Positions 7,602 to 16,381 of a stretch of DNA of 40,749 nucleotides are shown one piece after another (positions within the stretch are counted from its first letter, which is position 1; the number at the start of each line of letters is the position of its first letter). This stretch comes from Acetobacteraceae bacterium (lineage in GTDB: Bacteria > Pseudomonadota > Alphaproteobacteria > Acetobacterales > Acetobacteraceae). A program made the position numbers and the translations under genes. The notes beneath the pieces are model-generated. The model ran no database searches and was not told the origin of the DNA. It was given only the letters and a program-made list of their open reading frames with translations. The stretch spans positions 1-40,749 of the forward strand of contig JANWJK010000122.1 of NCBI GenBank assembly GCA_025452005.1, written 5' to 3'.

Positions 7602-9562
7602 CCGACGCCGTCACCACCGAGGTATTCGCCAACCTGTTCAAGGCGATCGTCGACGAGATGGCATGGGTGGTGCTGCGCTCCTCGCACACCACGTTCGTCA
7701 AGGAGACGCAGGACTTCGCCGTCGCACTGGTGACCGAGGCGGGCGAGACGTTCGCCTCGCCCTATGGCAGCGGCGCGACCACGATGATCGGCATGCCGAT
7801 GCACGCCGGCACGCGTGCATTCGCTGAGTGGGAACCGGGCGACGTGCTGGTCACCAACGACCCATACAGCTCGGGCGGCATGGTGATGCATCTGAACGAT
7901 CTCTACGTATTCCGCCCGGTCTTCGCCGACGGCCAACTGCTGTGCTTCGCCTGGGCGTTCATCCATTGCACCGATGTCGGCGGCTACGCGCCGGGCAGCA
8001 TCGACATGCAGAACGGCGAGGTATTCCAGGAAGGCCTCCGCCTGCGTCCGGTGAAGCTGTTCCGCGGCGGCGCGATCAACCAGGAGGTCTGGGATATCTT
8101 CGCCGACAACTGCCGCATTCCGGCGTTGAACTGGGGCGACCTGACGGCGTGCCTCGCCGCACTCGCCAAGGCCGAGCAGCGCATGCAGCGTCTGGCGCAG
8201 CGCTACGGCATCGCCGCGGTGCGCGGCGCGATCACCGCCACGATCGATCGCACCGAGCGCATCGCGCGCGACGTGCTGCGGCGTATCCCGGCAGGCGAGT
8301 ACCGTTTCGTCGACTACTTCGAGGACGACTACATCAGCGACCTGCCGGTGCGGCTCGCGCTGAAGCTGACCGCGCGCGGCGACGGCACGGTGGAGCTGGA
8401 TTTCTCCGGCTCCGACCCGCAGGTGCGCGCGGCGCTGAACCTGCCGACGGGGTCGATGCGGCATCATCCCTTCCTGTCGTTCGGACTGACCAGCTTCGTG
8501 GTGACGCAGTCCGAGGCGATCCACATCAACGCCGGGATCATCCGCTGCATCGACCTGGTGCTGCCTGAGGCGTCGGTGGTGAATTCGCGGTTCCCGGCGT
8601 CCTGCGGCATGCGCATCACCACCGCGATGCGCATCCACGACATGGTGCTGGGCGTGCTGGCACAGGCGCTGCCCGGCACGGTTCCCGCCGGCGGCGGCAA
8701 TACACTTGTCATCACTTACATATCGACGTCGGAACTTGGCACGCAGGGCCGCGTGGTGGTCGCCAATCCGGTGCCCGCGGGGTCGGGCGGCGGGCCGGAT
8801 CGCGACGGCATTTCCGGCACCGACTTCTCGGTGGCGTTCCTGCGCAATGTGCCGGTGGAGGTGCTGGAGTCTGAGGCGCCCGTGCTGGTGCGACGGTTCG
8901 GCCTGTTGCCGGACTCCGAGGGACCTGGACGCTACCGCGGCGGCTTCGGGCTGCAATACGAACTCGAGATCCGCCATCCGAGCGCGGTGGTGGTGATGCG
9001 TGGCAAGGACCGGCATCGCTTCAGTTCCTGGGGTGTGGCGGGCGGCCGCGCCGGCGCGGTGAACGGCAATGACAGCCTGGTGCCGGGGATGCCGAAACGC
9101 GACATCGGCAAGCGCACGGTGTACCGGCCGGAGCTGCACGAAGTGATCCGCCTGTGGAGCGGTGGTGGCGGCGGCTACGGCGACCCGTTCACGCGCGATC
9201 CTGCGGCGGTGGCGCGCGATGTCGCGGCGGGGCTGGTGTCACGCGAGCGGGCGAGGGCGGTCTACGGCGTCGCCCTGGACGGCGACGACGCGGACATGGC
9301 CGCGACGGAGCAATTGCGCAACGGCCAGCGGGCAGCAGGCGATTTCGATTTCGGCGAGGCGCGCAGCGAATGGGAGCGCGCGCATGGCGCGGCGGCCGAA
9401 CGCATTGCGGCGTGGCTGCCATCGCTGCCCGTCGGGGTGCGGCGATATGCGCAGGCGCATGCCTACCAGCGGCTACGTGCGAACGGTCCCGGCCCTTATC
9501 AGGTCAACGAGATCACCGCGGCGCTTGAGGCGATCGGCAGTGAGCTGAAGGGTCGCGAATGA
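7598..9562 (+). CDS. Hydantoinase/oxoprolinase family protein, subunit B (HyuB type)
   Basis: A 654-residue Hydantoinase_B subunit starting inside the stop of hyuA. The N-terminus is typical: TEVFANLFKAIVDEMAWVVLRSSHT (from residue 5). It is followed by KETQDFAVAL, the GDVLVTNDPYSSGGMVMHLNDL segment and the GRYRGGFGLQYELEI segment. It should form a complex with HyuA and supply the hydrolytic or carboxylating half. The length is usual for small bacterial members; the C-terminal 60-70 residues after the glycine-rich GGGGGYGDPF motif are less conserved. Its TGA (9560-9562) directly abuts the reverse-strand stop of the next gene, making TGATCA with no spacer between the convergent genes. Confidence 0.9.
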   Translation: MTDAVTTEVFANLFKAIVDEMAWVVLRSSHTTFVKETQDFAVALVTEAGETFASPYGSGATTMIGMPMHAGTRAFAEWEPGDVLVTNDPYSSGGMVMHLNDLYVFRPVFADGQLLCFAWAFIHCTDVGGYAPGSIDMQNGEVFQEGLRLRPVKLFRGGAINQEVWDIFADNCRIPALNWGDLTACLAALAKAEQRMQRLAQRYGIAAVRGAITATIDRTERIARDVLRRIPAGEYRFVDYFEDDYISDLPVRLALKLTARGDGTVELDFSGSDPQVRAALNLPTGSMRHHPFLSFGLTSFVVTQSEAIHINAGIIRCIDLVLPEASVVNSRFPASCGMRITTAMRIHDMVLGVLAQALPGTVPAGGGNTLVITYISTSELGTQGRVVVANPVPAGSGGGPDRDGISGTDFSVAFLRNVPVEVLESEAPVLVRRFGLLPDSEGPGRYRGGFGLQYELEIRHPSAVVVMRGKDRHRFSSWGVAGGRAGAVNGNDSLVPGMPKRDIGKRTVYRPELHEVIRLWSGGGGGYGDPFTRDPAAVARDVAAGLVSRERARAVYGVALDGDDADMAATEQLRNGQRAAGDFDFGEARSEWERAHGAAAERIAAWLPSLPVGVRRYAQAHAYQRLRANGPGPYQVNEITAALEAIGSELKGRE

Positions 9563-10540
9563 TCAGGTCTCGAGGAACTCGGCGAAATACTCCTCTGCGC
9601 TGATCCGCCGTCCCACGATCCCTGCCATATGGGCCTGCTCCGCGAACACCTCGATCGTCTCGCGGTTCCGCTCGAACCCGTCGGCATGGAAGTCGGCGCC
9701 CATCAGCGCCTCAACCTCCTCCAGCTCCGCGTCAAGCCACGGCGACACGTAGGGGAACGAACGCTGCGCCTTGGCGAAGGTGTCGGTGCTGCGCATGAAC
9801 GCATCGCTCAGTGCGCGCGCGATCCACTTGTTCTGCTGCCAGGCCTCGCGCCGCAACACGATCAGATGCTGTGGCGGGAACATGCGCGTGGCGCGGAAAT
9901 ACTGGCGCTCGATGGCACGGATGTCAGGGAACAGCCGGACGATCGGCCCGTCCACCGGATGATATCGCCGCGGCCGCGGCGGGCTGTAGATCGCGTCCAG
10001 CTCGCCGCCGATCAGCATCTCCGACAGCGCGCGCCCCTCCGGCGCGGCGCGCACGCCAGCGGGCAACGTATACACATGGTTGGTGATGTTCGGCTCGTCC
10101 ACCGCGCCGATGCACCACTGCAATCCTTCGGGCGGCACCTCGATGAAGCGCAGGAAGTGCCGGTACCAGATCGAGCCGCTGGCCACCCAATCATACATCC
10201 CGACGCGCCTGCCGCGCAGATCGCCGGACGACCTCACCGGACCATCCTTGCGGACATAGAGATCGCGCCCGGTGAAGTTGCGCAGCGGAAAAACCGGCAG
10301 CGCCACCAGGCTGCGATCGCCCTTGTCTATCCGCCGCAGATGGCCGGCCATCGAGGACTCCCCGCCGTGCACGGTCGGATCGCTCGCGGCGCGACGCAAC
10401 ATTTCAGCGCGCGCCGGCCACGACCCTTCGCGGCCGAGCACCATGGTCAGGTCGATGCCGTCCGGCTTCACCGCGCCAACCGCCAGCGGCATCACGCGCG
10501 CGTAGTCGGCGCAGGTCAGACGGATCGGCAGATCGGCCAT
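9563..10540 (-). CDS. 4,5-dihydroxyphthalate decarboxylase-like / periplasmic-binding-fold protein
   Basis: A 325-residue protein with no signal peptide. It resembles the group annotated as 4,5-dihydroxyphthalate decarboxylase (Pht5-like), which has the fold of ABC solute-binding proteins. Segments seen include the opening LTCADYARVMPLAVGAVKPDG, ALPVFPLRNFTGRDLYVRKD, LRGRRVGMYDWVASGSIWYR and LIGGELDAIYSPPRP. The ATG at 10540 is chosen because GAGGA lies just upstream; a longer reading frame would run into the preceding gene. It follows the FHA-phosphatase gene by 10 bases, so the two are probably co-transcribed. Whether it is a decarboxylase or a ligand-binding protein cannot be decided from sequence. 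Confidence 0.75.
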   Translation of the reverse strand: MADLPIRLTCADYARVMPLAVGAVKPDGIDLTMVLGREGSWPARAEMLRRAASDPTVHGGESSMAGHLRRIDKGDRSLVALPVFPLRNFTGRDLYVRKDGPVRSSGDLRGRRVGMYDWVASGSIWYRHFLRFIEVPPEGLQWCIGAVDEPNITNHVYTLPAGVRAAPEGRALSEMLIGGELDAIYSPPRPRRYHPVDGPIVRLFPDIRAIERQYFRATRMFPPQHLIVLRREAWQQNKWIARALSDAFMRSTDTFAKAQRSFPYVSPWLDAELEEVEALMGADFHADGFERNRETIEVFAEQAHMAGIVGRRISAEEYFAEFLET

Positions 10541-10550
10541 GTCGGTGTCC

Positions 10551-11675
10551 TCAAACGAAACGGATCGCCAGCGCGGAGAAATCATCTTCCAGCGGTCCCG
10601 GCCGCGCCGTCATGCGCACCGTGTCATACAGGCGGCGCGGTCCGTTGGGTCCTGTCATCGTCGGCAGCAGCGACGGCATCTGCGATAGGCCCCACTCGCG
10701 GCCTTCGTTGTCGGTGAACTCGAATACGCCGTCGCTGAACAGGAACAGCGAGCTGCCAGGCGCCACCTGCGCGCGCGCAGCGGCGACATCGCGGTCCGCT
10801 CCGATACCGATCGACGGATTGCGTGTGCCCAGCGGCACCGCCTGGGTCGTCCCGGTGGCAACCAGATAGGCCGGATGGTGGCCGGCCGTGGCGTAGGCCA
10901 CCACACGCTCGGTCACATCGTAGACGCCGTACCACATGGTGAAGAACAGGTTGTTGTGCCGCTCCATTGGGAACATGCGATTCAGGCCGCGGATCACCGC
11001 GCCGGGATCGCGGAAATCCACCTCCGGGAGCATGCGCTGGCGCAGCACATTGGCCACCGTCACCGCGAACAGCGCCGCTCCCGCCCCATGACCGGCCACG
11101 TCCAGCATGTAGGCGGCGAAGCAGCGGGAATCGAGCATCTGATAGCCGAACGCATCGCCGCCGAGCCGCGTGCACGGCTGATAAAACCACTCGGCCTGCA
11201 CCGGTCCCGTCGTGATGGGCGGCGGCAGCACCGACAGCACGTAATCGCTCGCTTCGCCAAGCTCGCGCTCCAGCGCCTCCCATCCCGCCAGCTCCTGCTG
11301 GCTGCGGCGATGGTAGCTCAGCGCATGTGCGCCGATGGTGATGAGCGCGCCGTCCTGCAGCACGATCGGAGCGGTGACCCGCTCGCTGTTGATGAACGTG
11401 CCGTTGGTCGAGCCGAGGTCGGTGAGCAAGATGCTGTCGCCTTGCTGCTCCAGCCGGCAGTGCCGCCGCGACACGGTGCTGCCTGCCAGAACCACCTCGG
11501 CCGGCGCGCTGCGTCCGACGATCAGCGGCAACAGGTGCAGCGGCACATGCCGCGACGCCGCATTCTCCACATGGATCAGCAACAGATGCGCTGATGTTTC
11601 GACCGGCAGTCGCTGCCCCAGGGACGCGCGAAAGCTGATCGTCCGTTCAGTGAAATCCTCGTCCGCCTCGGGCAC
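10551..11675 (-). CDS. FHA domain + PP2C/SpoIIE-type serine phosphatase
   Basis: A 374-residue soluble signalling protein. Residues about 30-120 form an FHA phosphothreonine-binding domain with GRS (54-56), STVSRRH (66-72) and GSTNGTFIN (88-96). A short helical linker (about 125-150) leads into a SpoIIE/RsbU-type PP2C domain. Its metal-binding acids are LGGDAFGY (171-178), LDVAGHGAGAAL (191-202), LFSDGVFEF and the terminal DDFSALAIR. It starts with GTG at 11675, with GGAG five bases upstream. No anti-sigma or STAS partner is adjacent; the next gene encodes a solute-binding-fold protein. It probably dephosphorylates a protein recruited by the FHA domain, but the target is not visible. Confidence 0.9.
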   Translation of the reverse strand: MPEADEDFTERTISFRASLGQRLPVETSAHLLLIHVENAASRHVPLHLLPLIVGRSAPAEVVLAGSTVSRRHCRLEQQGDSILLTDLGSTNGTFINSERVTAPIVLQDGALITIGAHALSYHRRSQQELAGWEALERELGEASDYVLSVLPPPITTGPVQAEWFYQPCTRLGGDAFGYQMLDSRCFAAYMLDVAGHGAGAALFAVTVANVLRQRMLPEVDFRDPGAVIRGLNRMFPMERHNNLFFTMWYGVYDVTERVVAYATAGHHPAYLVATGTTQAVPLGTRNPSIGIGADRDVAAARAQVAPGSSLFLFSDGVFEFTDNEGREWGLSQMPSLLPTMTGPNGPRRLYDTVRMTARPGPLEDDFSALAIRFV

Positions 11676-11744
11676 CGCAGCTCCGTCCAGACAAGCGCAT
11701 CGGCGTCAGTCTGGACGGTTGCGGTGGCGCCGGCAAGCGTTCGG

Positions 11745-12257
11745 CTACTGCGTGGACGCCATCGCTGCCGGAATCGCCGCCTGGATCATCTGCATGGTCT
11801 GCGCCCGGTCGCCGGCCGCCAGTGCCCTAAGCGCCTGCGATACCTGGGTCACCGCGGGATTGTCGCTCGGGTTGTTGGTCTGGCCCATCGGCACCGAGCG
11901 GTCGAGTAGCCGCGTCTGCGCCATCTCCAGCGACTGCTGCGCCTCGCCGGTACGGTTCGCCTGCAACGCAGTCTGCGCCGCGCGCAGGAAGTCCGCCGCG
12001 CTGGCGTTCCGGTCGAGCGGCGGGCTCGGCAGGTTCGGCGCGATCACCGAGCGGGTGTCCGCCGCGTCGATGTTGCTGGCACGCGTGCCCATAGGCAGCG
12101 ACATACCGGTGCCTATATTGTTGCCGGGACGCGCGCCGGTCGCCGGGTTGGCGCCGGGTGGCACACCCTGTGGCGTGACCGGAACGCCGGTCTGGGCAAG
12201 CACAGGCGCGCCGGCCAGGCCGGCCAGGATTGTGAAAGACAGCGCGAGGGAACGCAT
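11745..12257 (-). CDS. Exported hypothetical protein
   Basis: A 170-residue protein of no recognised family. It begins MRSLALSFTILAGLAGAPVLAQ, a clear signal peptide. A Pro/Gly/Thr-rich low-complexity stretch follows (about residues 25-60), then a helical Ala/Gln-rich C-terminal half (FLRAAQTALQANRTGEAQQSLEMAQTRLL and a final QMIQAAIPAAM). The ATG at 12257 is preferred over upstream in-frame starts because AAGGAGA precedes it. It lies between lpxXL and the FHA-phosphatase gene on the same strand. The helical half looks TPR-like in spacing, but only one or two units could fit. Function unknown. Confidence 0.75.
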   Translation of the reverse strand: MRSLALSFTILAGLAGAPVLAQTGVPVTPQGVPPGANPATGARPGNNIGTGMSLPMGTRASNIDAADTRSVIAPNLPSPPLDRNASAADFLRAAQTALQANRTGEAQQSLEMAQTRLLDRSVPMGQTNNPSDNPAVTQVSQALRALAAGDRAQTMQMIQAAIPAAMASTQ

Positions 12258-12354
12258 CGGGACTCTCCTTCCCATTTGTGACTGGCGCTCTACGAGCGCA
12301 GCATGCCGCAATTGTGGCGGGGAGGCGCACCTTGCCATGACATACCGGTGAGCA

Positions 12355-13278
12355 TCACCGCCAGCGGCGGTGAAACCACAGCCACTGGTCCGGGTTGTCC
12401 CGCACCCAGCGCTCTATCACGGATGTGATCATCTGCGTGGAACTCTGCACGTCGATGCGGCCGCTGGCATCGCGCGGCAGGTCGAATGGGCCTTCCGCGG
12501 CAATGCGGAAGCGATGGCCGGGCAGGCGGATCACGCGCACCCCGACCACCGGACATTCGAACTGGCGTGCGAGACGGGCGATCGACGGGTTGGCCTTGCA
12601 GCGACGGCCGAAGAACGTGACATCGACGCCGCGGGAGAAGTGCTGATCGACCAGCATGCCAAGGTGCTCGCCGCGACCAAGCGCCGCGGCCATCTCCAGC
12701 GGGGCCTGTGCGCGGCTGCGGATCAGGTGGCCCATCAGCGGCGCGCGGATGCGGGTGATCTCGCGGGCGATCGCCTTGTTATTGGGCATGCGGTAGAGCA
12801 CGGCCGAGGGCATGCCGTGCGCCGCGGCCATCACTGCGGGGAGTTCCCAGTTGCCGAGATGCGCGGCGAAGCACAGCGCCGGCTTGCCGTCGTCGTGCAT
12901 GTCTCGGAAGAGCTGGGAATCATCGGTGACGATGCGGCCGGCGTTGGGGTTGGCCACGTCGTAGTCCCACAGGCTGCCGAGATGCACGTACTCGCCGGCG
13001 ACGCGACCCAGGTTCTCCCAGGCGCCGCGCAGGGTCGCGGCGATCCAGTCGGCGTCCTTGTCGGGAAACGCCGCGCGCAGGTTGGCGCGACCGATGCGAT
13101 GCGCGGGCAGCAGCGGACCCAGCCGCCGCGCCGTCGCGCCGCACCTGTCGGAGGCACGGTCGGGGTCGGTGCGGCGGAGGGACGCGAGCGAGTGCTTCAC
13201 CAGGCGGCCGAGCAGCCGGTCGGCGTAGATCGGGAGGTGGCGGAACACGACCGTCACCCCGGGAGAGTGGGCAAGCAC
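12355..13278 (-). CDS. lpxXL: Lipid A acyltransferase, LpxXL/HtrB family
   Basis: Member of the LpxL/HtrB/MsbB membrane-bound acyltransferases, about 307 aa. The catalytic HX4E motif is seen in AAHLGNWELP. Other family landmarks are NLRAAFPD, LGRVAGEYVHL, LVDQHFSRGVDVTFFGR and a C-terminal QWLWFHRRWR. As the last gene of the acpXL operon it corresponds in position to rhizobial LpxXL, which moves the very long (omega-1)-hydroxy acyl chain from AcpXL to lipid A. The start is uncertain. The frame is open to a GTG at 13329, but that extension is encoded by a repeat. The GTG at 13278 has GGAGGG just upstream and is my choice; a GTG at 13257 is another candidate. Confidence 0.85.
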   Translation of the reverse strand: MLAHSPGVTVVFRHLPIYADRLLGRLVKHSLASLRRTDPDRASDRCGATARRLGPLLPAHRIGRANLRAAFPDKDADWIAATLRGAWENLGRVAGEYVHLGSLWDYDVANPNAGRIVTDDSQLFRDMHDDGKPALCFAAHLGNWELPAVMAAAHGMPSAVLYRMPNNKAIAREITRIRAPLMGHLIRSRAQAPLEMAAALGRGEHLGMLVDQHFSRGVDVTFFGRRCKANPSIARLARQFECPVVGVRVIRLPGHRFRIAAEGPFDLPRDASGRIDVQSSTQMITSVIERWVRDNPDQWLWFHRRWR

Positions 13279-13282
13279 ACAG

Positions 13283-13324
13283 CCCTCCCTCTCCCGCGCA
13301 GCGGGGGAAGGTCGGGGAGGGGGT
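13283..13324. repeat. GC-rich dispersed hairpin repeat (CTCTCCCGC...GCGGGGGAAGG type)
   Basis: A pyrimidine-rich arm CCCTCCCTCTCCCGC, a loop GCAG and a purine-rich arm GCGGGGGAAGG form a hairpin. This kind of element is scattered through many proteobacterial genomes. Read on the minus strand it stays open in the lpxXL frame and would give a spurious APPPRPSPAAREREG N-terminus. It separates adh from lpxXL, whose operon is otherwise packed with 0-10 bp gaps. Confidence 0.6.
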
Positions 13325-13335
13325 GCCACAGCCGC

Positions 13336-14367
13336 TCAGATCTCGACAAGGATCTTCCCGAACACGTCGCGGCTTTCCAGCCGCGCGAGACCGGCACGGA
13401 ACTCCTCAAGCGGATACACCGTGTCGATCACCGGCCGCACGCCGGATGCGATGCGCTCCAGCGCGCGCCGAAGTGCGCTCAGCGGCGAGCCGAACGACCC
13501 GACGATGCGGTACTGCTGCTGGAACAACTGCATCAGGTTGATGTTGCCGGCCGGCCCCGATGTCGCGCCGCAGGTGACCAGCCGGCCGCCGCGCCTGAGC
13601 GACAGCAGCGAGCCGCTCCAGGTGTCGGCGCCGACATGCTCGAACACCACGTCGACGCCGCGGCGGGCGGTGAGCCTGCGCACCACGCCCTCGAAACGGT
13701 CGGTGCGGTAGTTGATCACGTGGTCGGCGCCGAGTTCCGCTGCCTTCGCCGCCTTGTCCGCGCTGCCCACGGTGGTGATGACGGTGCAGCCGAGTGCCTT
13801 CGCCACACGGATGGCGATGCTGCCGATGCCGGAGCCGCCGGCGTGCACCAGGATGGTCTCGCCGGGTTCCAGTCGTGCGTTGTCGAACAGCATGTGCTCG
13901 ACCGTGGCATAGGCCACCGCGACGCAGGCGGCATCGCGCAGCGTGACACCGTCTGGCAGCTTCGCGGTGAGCCGTGCCGGATGGTTGGTGAGTTCCTGCG
14001 CGAAGCCATCGACGTGGAAGCCGCGCACGCCGGCGACGTTCTCGCACAGGTTCTCGCTGCCGCGCGCGCAGAAGCGGCAGGTGCCGCAGACCAGCGCGGC
14101 ATACGGCACCACGCGATCGCCTTGCGCCAGCGCGGTGACGCCATCGCCGACCGCGACGACCTCGCACGCCGCTTCGGCGCCGACACTTAGCGGGAACTGG
14201 CGTTTGGCGAACGCCATGCCGCGGAAGCCCCACACGTCGATGTGGTTCACCCCGACATAGCGCACGCGAAGCTGCACTTCGCCGGGTGCCGGCGACGGCG
14301 GCGCATCGCGTTGCACCAGCGCTATCTCCCGGTCGGCGAGCAGTTGCAGCGCGCGGATCGTGGTCAT
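13336..14367 (-). CDS. Zinc-binding alcohol dehydrogenase family protein of the VLCFA operon (AdhXL-like)
   Basis: A 343-residue medium-chain dehydrogenase/reductase. The N-terminal GroES-like domain keeps the structural zinc cysteines (VCGTCRFCARGSENLC, about residues 93-108). The usual catalytic-zinc 'GHE' is replaced by GAE (SVGAEAACE). A Rossmann motif follows (HAGGSGIGSIAIRVAKALG, about 160-180). The loss of GHE suggests an NADPH reductase (quinone or enoyl reductase-like) rather than an alcohol dehydrogenase. It sits where rhizobial clusters carry adh2XL, between the ketosynthases and lpxXL, so enoyl-ACP reduction during very-long-chain elongation is a reasonable inference. ATG at 14367 chosen; a GTG at 14382, next to the upstream stop, is possible. 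Confidence 0.85.
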   Translation of the reverse strand: MTTIRALQLLADREIALVQRDAPPSPAPGEVQLRVRYVGVNHIDVWGFRGMAFAKRQFPLSVGAEAACEVVAVGDGVTALAQGDRVVPYAALVCGTCRFCARGSENLCENVAGVRGFHVDGFAQELTNHPARLTAKLPDGVTLRDAACVAVAYATVEHMLFDNARLEPGETILVHAGGSGIGSIAIRVAKALGCTVITTVGSADKAAKAAELGADHVINYRTDRFEGVVRRLTARRGVDVVFEHVGADTWSGSLLSLRRGGRLVTCGATSGPAGNINLMQLFQQQYRIVGSFGSPLSALRRALERIASGVRPVIDTVYPLEEFRAGLARLESRDVFGKILVEI

Positions 14368-14382
14368 GCCGCGTTGTGCCAC

Positions 14383-15093
14383 TCAGCCGCGCTGGATGCC
14401 AAGCGACGCGGTCAACCCGCCATCGATCGGGATATAGGCGCCGTTGATGTACCCCGCCGCGGGCGAGACAAGGAATGCGACAACCGCGGCGATCTCCTCC
14501 GGTTGGGCGAAGCGGCCGGCGGGGATGCGTGCCTCTATGCCGGCACGGTACGCGGCATAGGGCGCCATCATCTCAGTATCGACGAAGCCGGGTGCCACAT
14601 AGTTCACCGTGACGCCGCGCCTGGCGCTCTCGATCGCCAGCGTGCGCACATAGGACAGCAGCGCGGCCTTGCTCGCCGCGTACGAGGCGTTGCCCTGGCT
14701 CGCGTGCAGTCCCATCACCGAGCCGATCACCACGATGCGGCCCGACCGCGCGCGCAGCATCGGCCGCACCACGGCACGCGCGATGCGCGCGAACGCCCAG
14801 TAGTTCACCTGCATCGTCTGCTCGGCTGCGTCCTGGTCCATCACGGTGGCGAGCGTGTCGTAGGTCGTGCCGCTGACATGCACCAAGGCATCCCAGGCCG
14901 GCGCGTCCTCCTGTTCCCGCGCGAAGGCATCGACCGCATCGCGATCGGCGAGGTCGAGCCGGCGGGACGTGGCGGCCGCGTCGGCGAACGGGGTGCGGTA
15001 GGTGTAGGTTACGTCCACGCCCTGCAGAGCCAGCGTCTGTACCACCGCGGCGCCGATGCCGCGCCGGCCTCCGATCACCAGGGCACGGCGCAT
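14383..15093 (-). CDS. SDR family oxidoreductase, probable 3-oxoacyl-ACP reductase (FabG-like)
   Basis: A 236-residue short-chain dehydrogenase. The cofactor loop is IGGRRGIG (residues 7-14), followed by an LDLAD acidic motif (46-50) and catalytic Ser125 (VIGSVMG), Tyr138 and Lys142 (YAASK). The C-terminal GAYIPIDGG is typical of FabG enzymes. It is embedded between adh and fabF1 with one- to two-base gaps, so it is clearly part of the operon. Its expected role is reduction of the 3-oxoacyl-AcpXL made by the ketosynthase pair. The best known rhizobial acpXL clusters, as I recall them, run from fabF1 straight to adh, so this dedicated reductase is a notable addition. Confidence 0.88.
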   Translation of the reverse strand: MRRALVIGGRRGIGAAVVQTLALQGVDVTYTYRTPFADAAATSRRLDLADRDAVDAFAREQEDAPAWDALVHVSGTTYDTLATVMDQDAAEQTMQVNYWAFARIARAVVRPMLRARSGRIVVIGSVMGLHASQGNASYAASKAALLSYVRTLAIESARRGVTVNYVAPGFVDTEMMAPYAAYRAGIEARIPAGRFAQPEEIAAVVAFLVSPAAGYINGAYIPIDGGLTASLGIQRG

Positions 15094-15094
15094 C

Positions 15095-16372
15095 TCACGG
15101 CAGCCCCATCACCAGACTCACGTTCTGTCCGCCGAAGCCGAACGAGTTGGAGATCGCATGCGCCACCTGCGCATCGCGCGCGACGTTGGGCACGCAATCG
15201 ACCGGTAGCGCTGGATCCGGTGTCTCGTAGTTGATGGTCGGCGGCAGCCTGCCATGACGCATCGTCAGCAGCGTGAAGATCGCCTCAACCGTGCCCGCCG
15301 CGGTCAGCGTGTGGCCGATCATCGACTTGTTGGACGAGATCGGGATGGATCCCGCGCGCTCGCCGAACACGGCGGATACGCCGACCCACTCCATCTTGTC
15401 GTTCTCCGGCGTGCCGGTGCCGTGCGCGTTGATGTAGCCGATCGCATCCGCGCTCAGCCCCGCATCGTCCAGCGCGTGCTGCATGCAGGCGACGATCGGC
15501 TTGCCGTCCGGCGAGGAGCGCGTGCGATGGAACCCATCCGCCATCTCGCCGCAGCCTTCCACCACGCCCAGGATCGTCGCCCCACGCGAAAGGGCGTGTG
15601 CCAGGCTCTCCAGCACCAGGGCACCAGCGCCTTCCGCCATCACGAAGCCGTCGCGGTCCTTGCTGAACGGGCGTGCGGCCGCCTGCGGCGGGTCGTTGCG
15701 GCTGGACAGCGCGGACAGCAGCGAGAAGCGGATCAGGCTCTCCGGGTTCACCGATGCGTCGGTGCCGATCACCAGGGCCGCTTCCGCCTCGCCGCGGCGG
15801 ATCGCCTCGACCCCGAGTTGGATCGCGGTGGCACCTGAGGCGCAGGCGGTGGAGGTCGCGACCGGCGATCCCTTGGTGCCGAACCGTACGGCCAGATTCT
15901 CGGCCACCGAGCCGAACAGGAAGCGCTCATAGTGGCGCGCGAACTTCCCGGTCGCGGCGGCGCGCAGCAGGTCGTCGTAACTGACAGTCTCGTTGGCGCC
16001 GGATGCAGCGGCGAGCGCCAGGCGCTGCGGCCACTCCATCTCCACCGGCGGCAGAGCCAGGAACATCGGTCCCGGAAACTCGCCCGGCGTACCGATGGCG
16101 GCTTCGGCGATCGCCTCGTCAATCACAAGTCCGGCGATGCGCTCGGACAGGGCGGGCGCCGACTGCTCGTCCACCGGCACGAAATCCACCGTGCCGGCGA
16201 TGTTGGTGCGCAGTCCGCCGATCGGGAACCGCGAGATGCGATGGATGCCCGAGTGGCCGGCGGTCAGCTCACGCCAGTTGTCCTGTTTGCCGGCGCCAAG
16301 CGACGTCAGCACGCCGGTGCCGGTCACCACGACGACCGGCCTTCCACGACTGTCTAGACCACCCTGCGCCAT
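15095..16372 (-). CDS. fabF1XL: Beta-ketoacyl-ACP synthase, catalytic (FabF1-XL type)
   Basis: A 425-residue ketosynthase II with the complete catalytic triad: Cys177 in STACASG, His317 in NAHGTGTPEND and His354 in SNKSMIGHTLTAAG. The terminal SNSFGFGGQNVSL is the conserved glycine-rich end. It starts 9 bases after the stop of fabF2 and ends one base before the SDR. The pair of ketosynthases next to acpXL is the hallmark of the lipid A very-long-chain fatty acid pathway, where they extend an acyl-AcpXL to about 26-30 carbons. This is the only catalytically competent one of the two here. Confidence 0.92.
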   Translation of the reverse strand: MAQGGLDSRGRPVVVVTGTGVLTSLGAGKQDNWRELTAGHSGIHRISRFPIGGLRTNIAGTVDFVPVDEQSAPALSERIAGLVIDEAIAEAAIGTPGEFPGPMFLALPPVEMEWPQRLALAAASGANETVSYDDLLRAAATGKFARHYERFLFGSVAENLAVRFGTKGSPVATSTACASGATAIQLGVEAIRRGEAEAALVIGTDASVNPESLIRFSLLSALSSRNDPPQAAARPFSKDRDGFVMAEGAGALVLESLAHALSRGATILGVVEGCGEMADGFHRTRSSPDGKPIVACMQHALDDAGLSADAIGYINAHGTGTPENDKMEWVGVSAVFGERAGSIPISSNKSMIGHTLTAAGTVEAIFTLLTMRHGRLPPTINYETPDPALPVDCVPNVARDAQVAHAISNSFGFGGQNVSLVMGLP

Positions 16373-16381
16373 TCCCGCCTC

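Noticed and set aside
7289-9139. A 616-codon minus-strand open frame opposite hyuB
   Set aside because: Antisense shadow. HyuB is conserved over the same region and the reverse frame shows no family signature.
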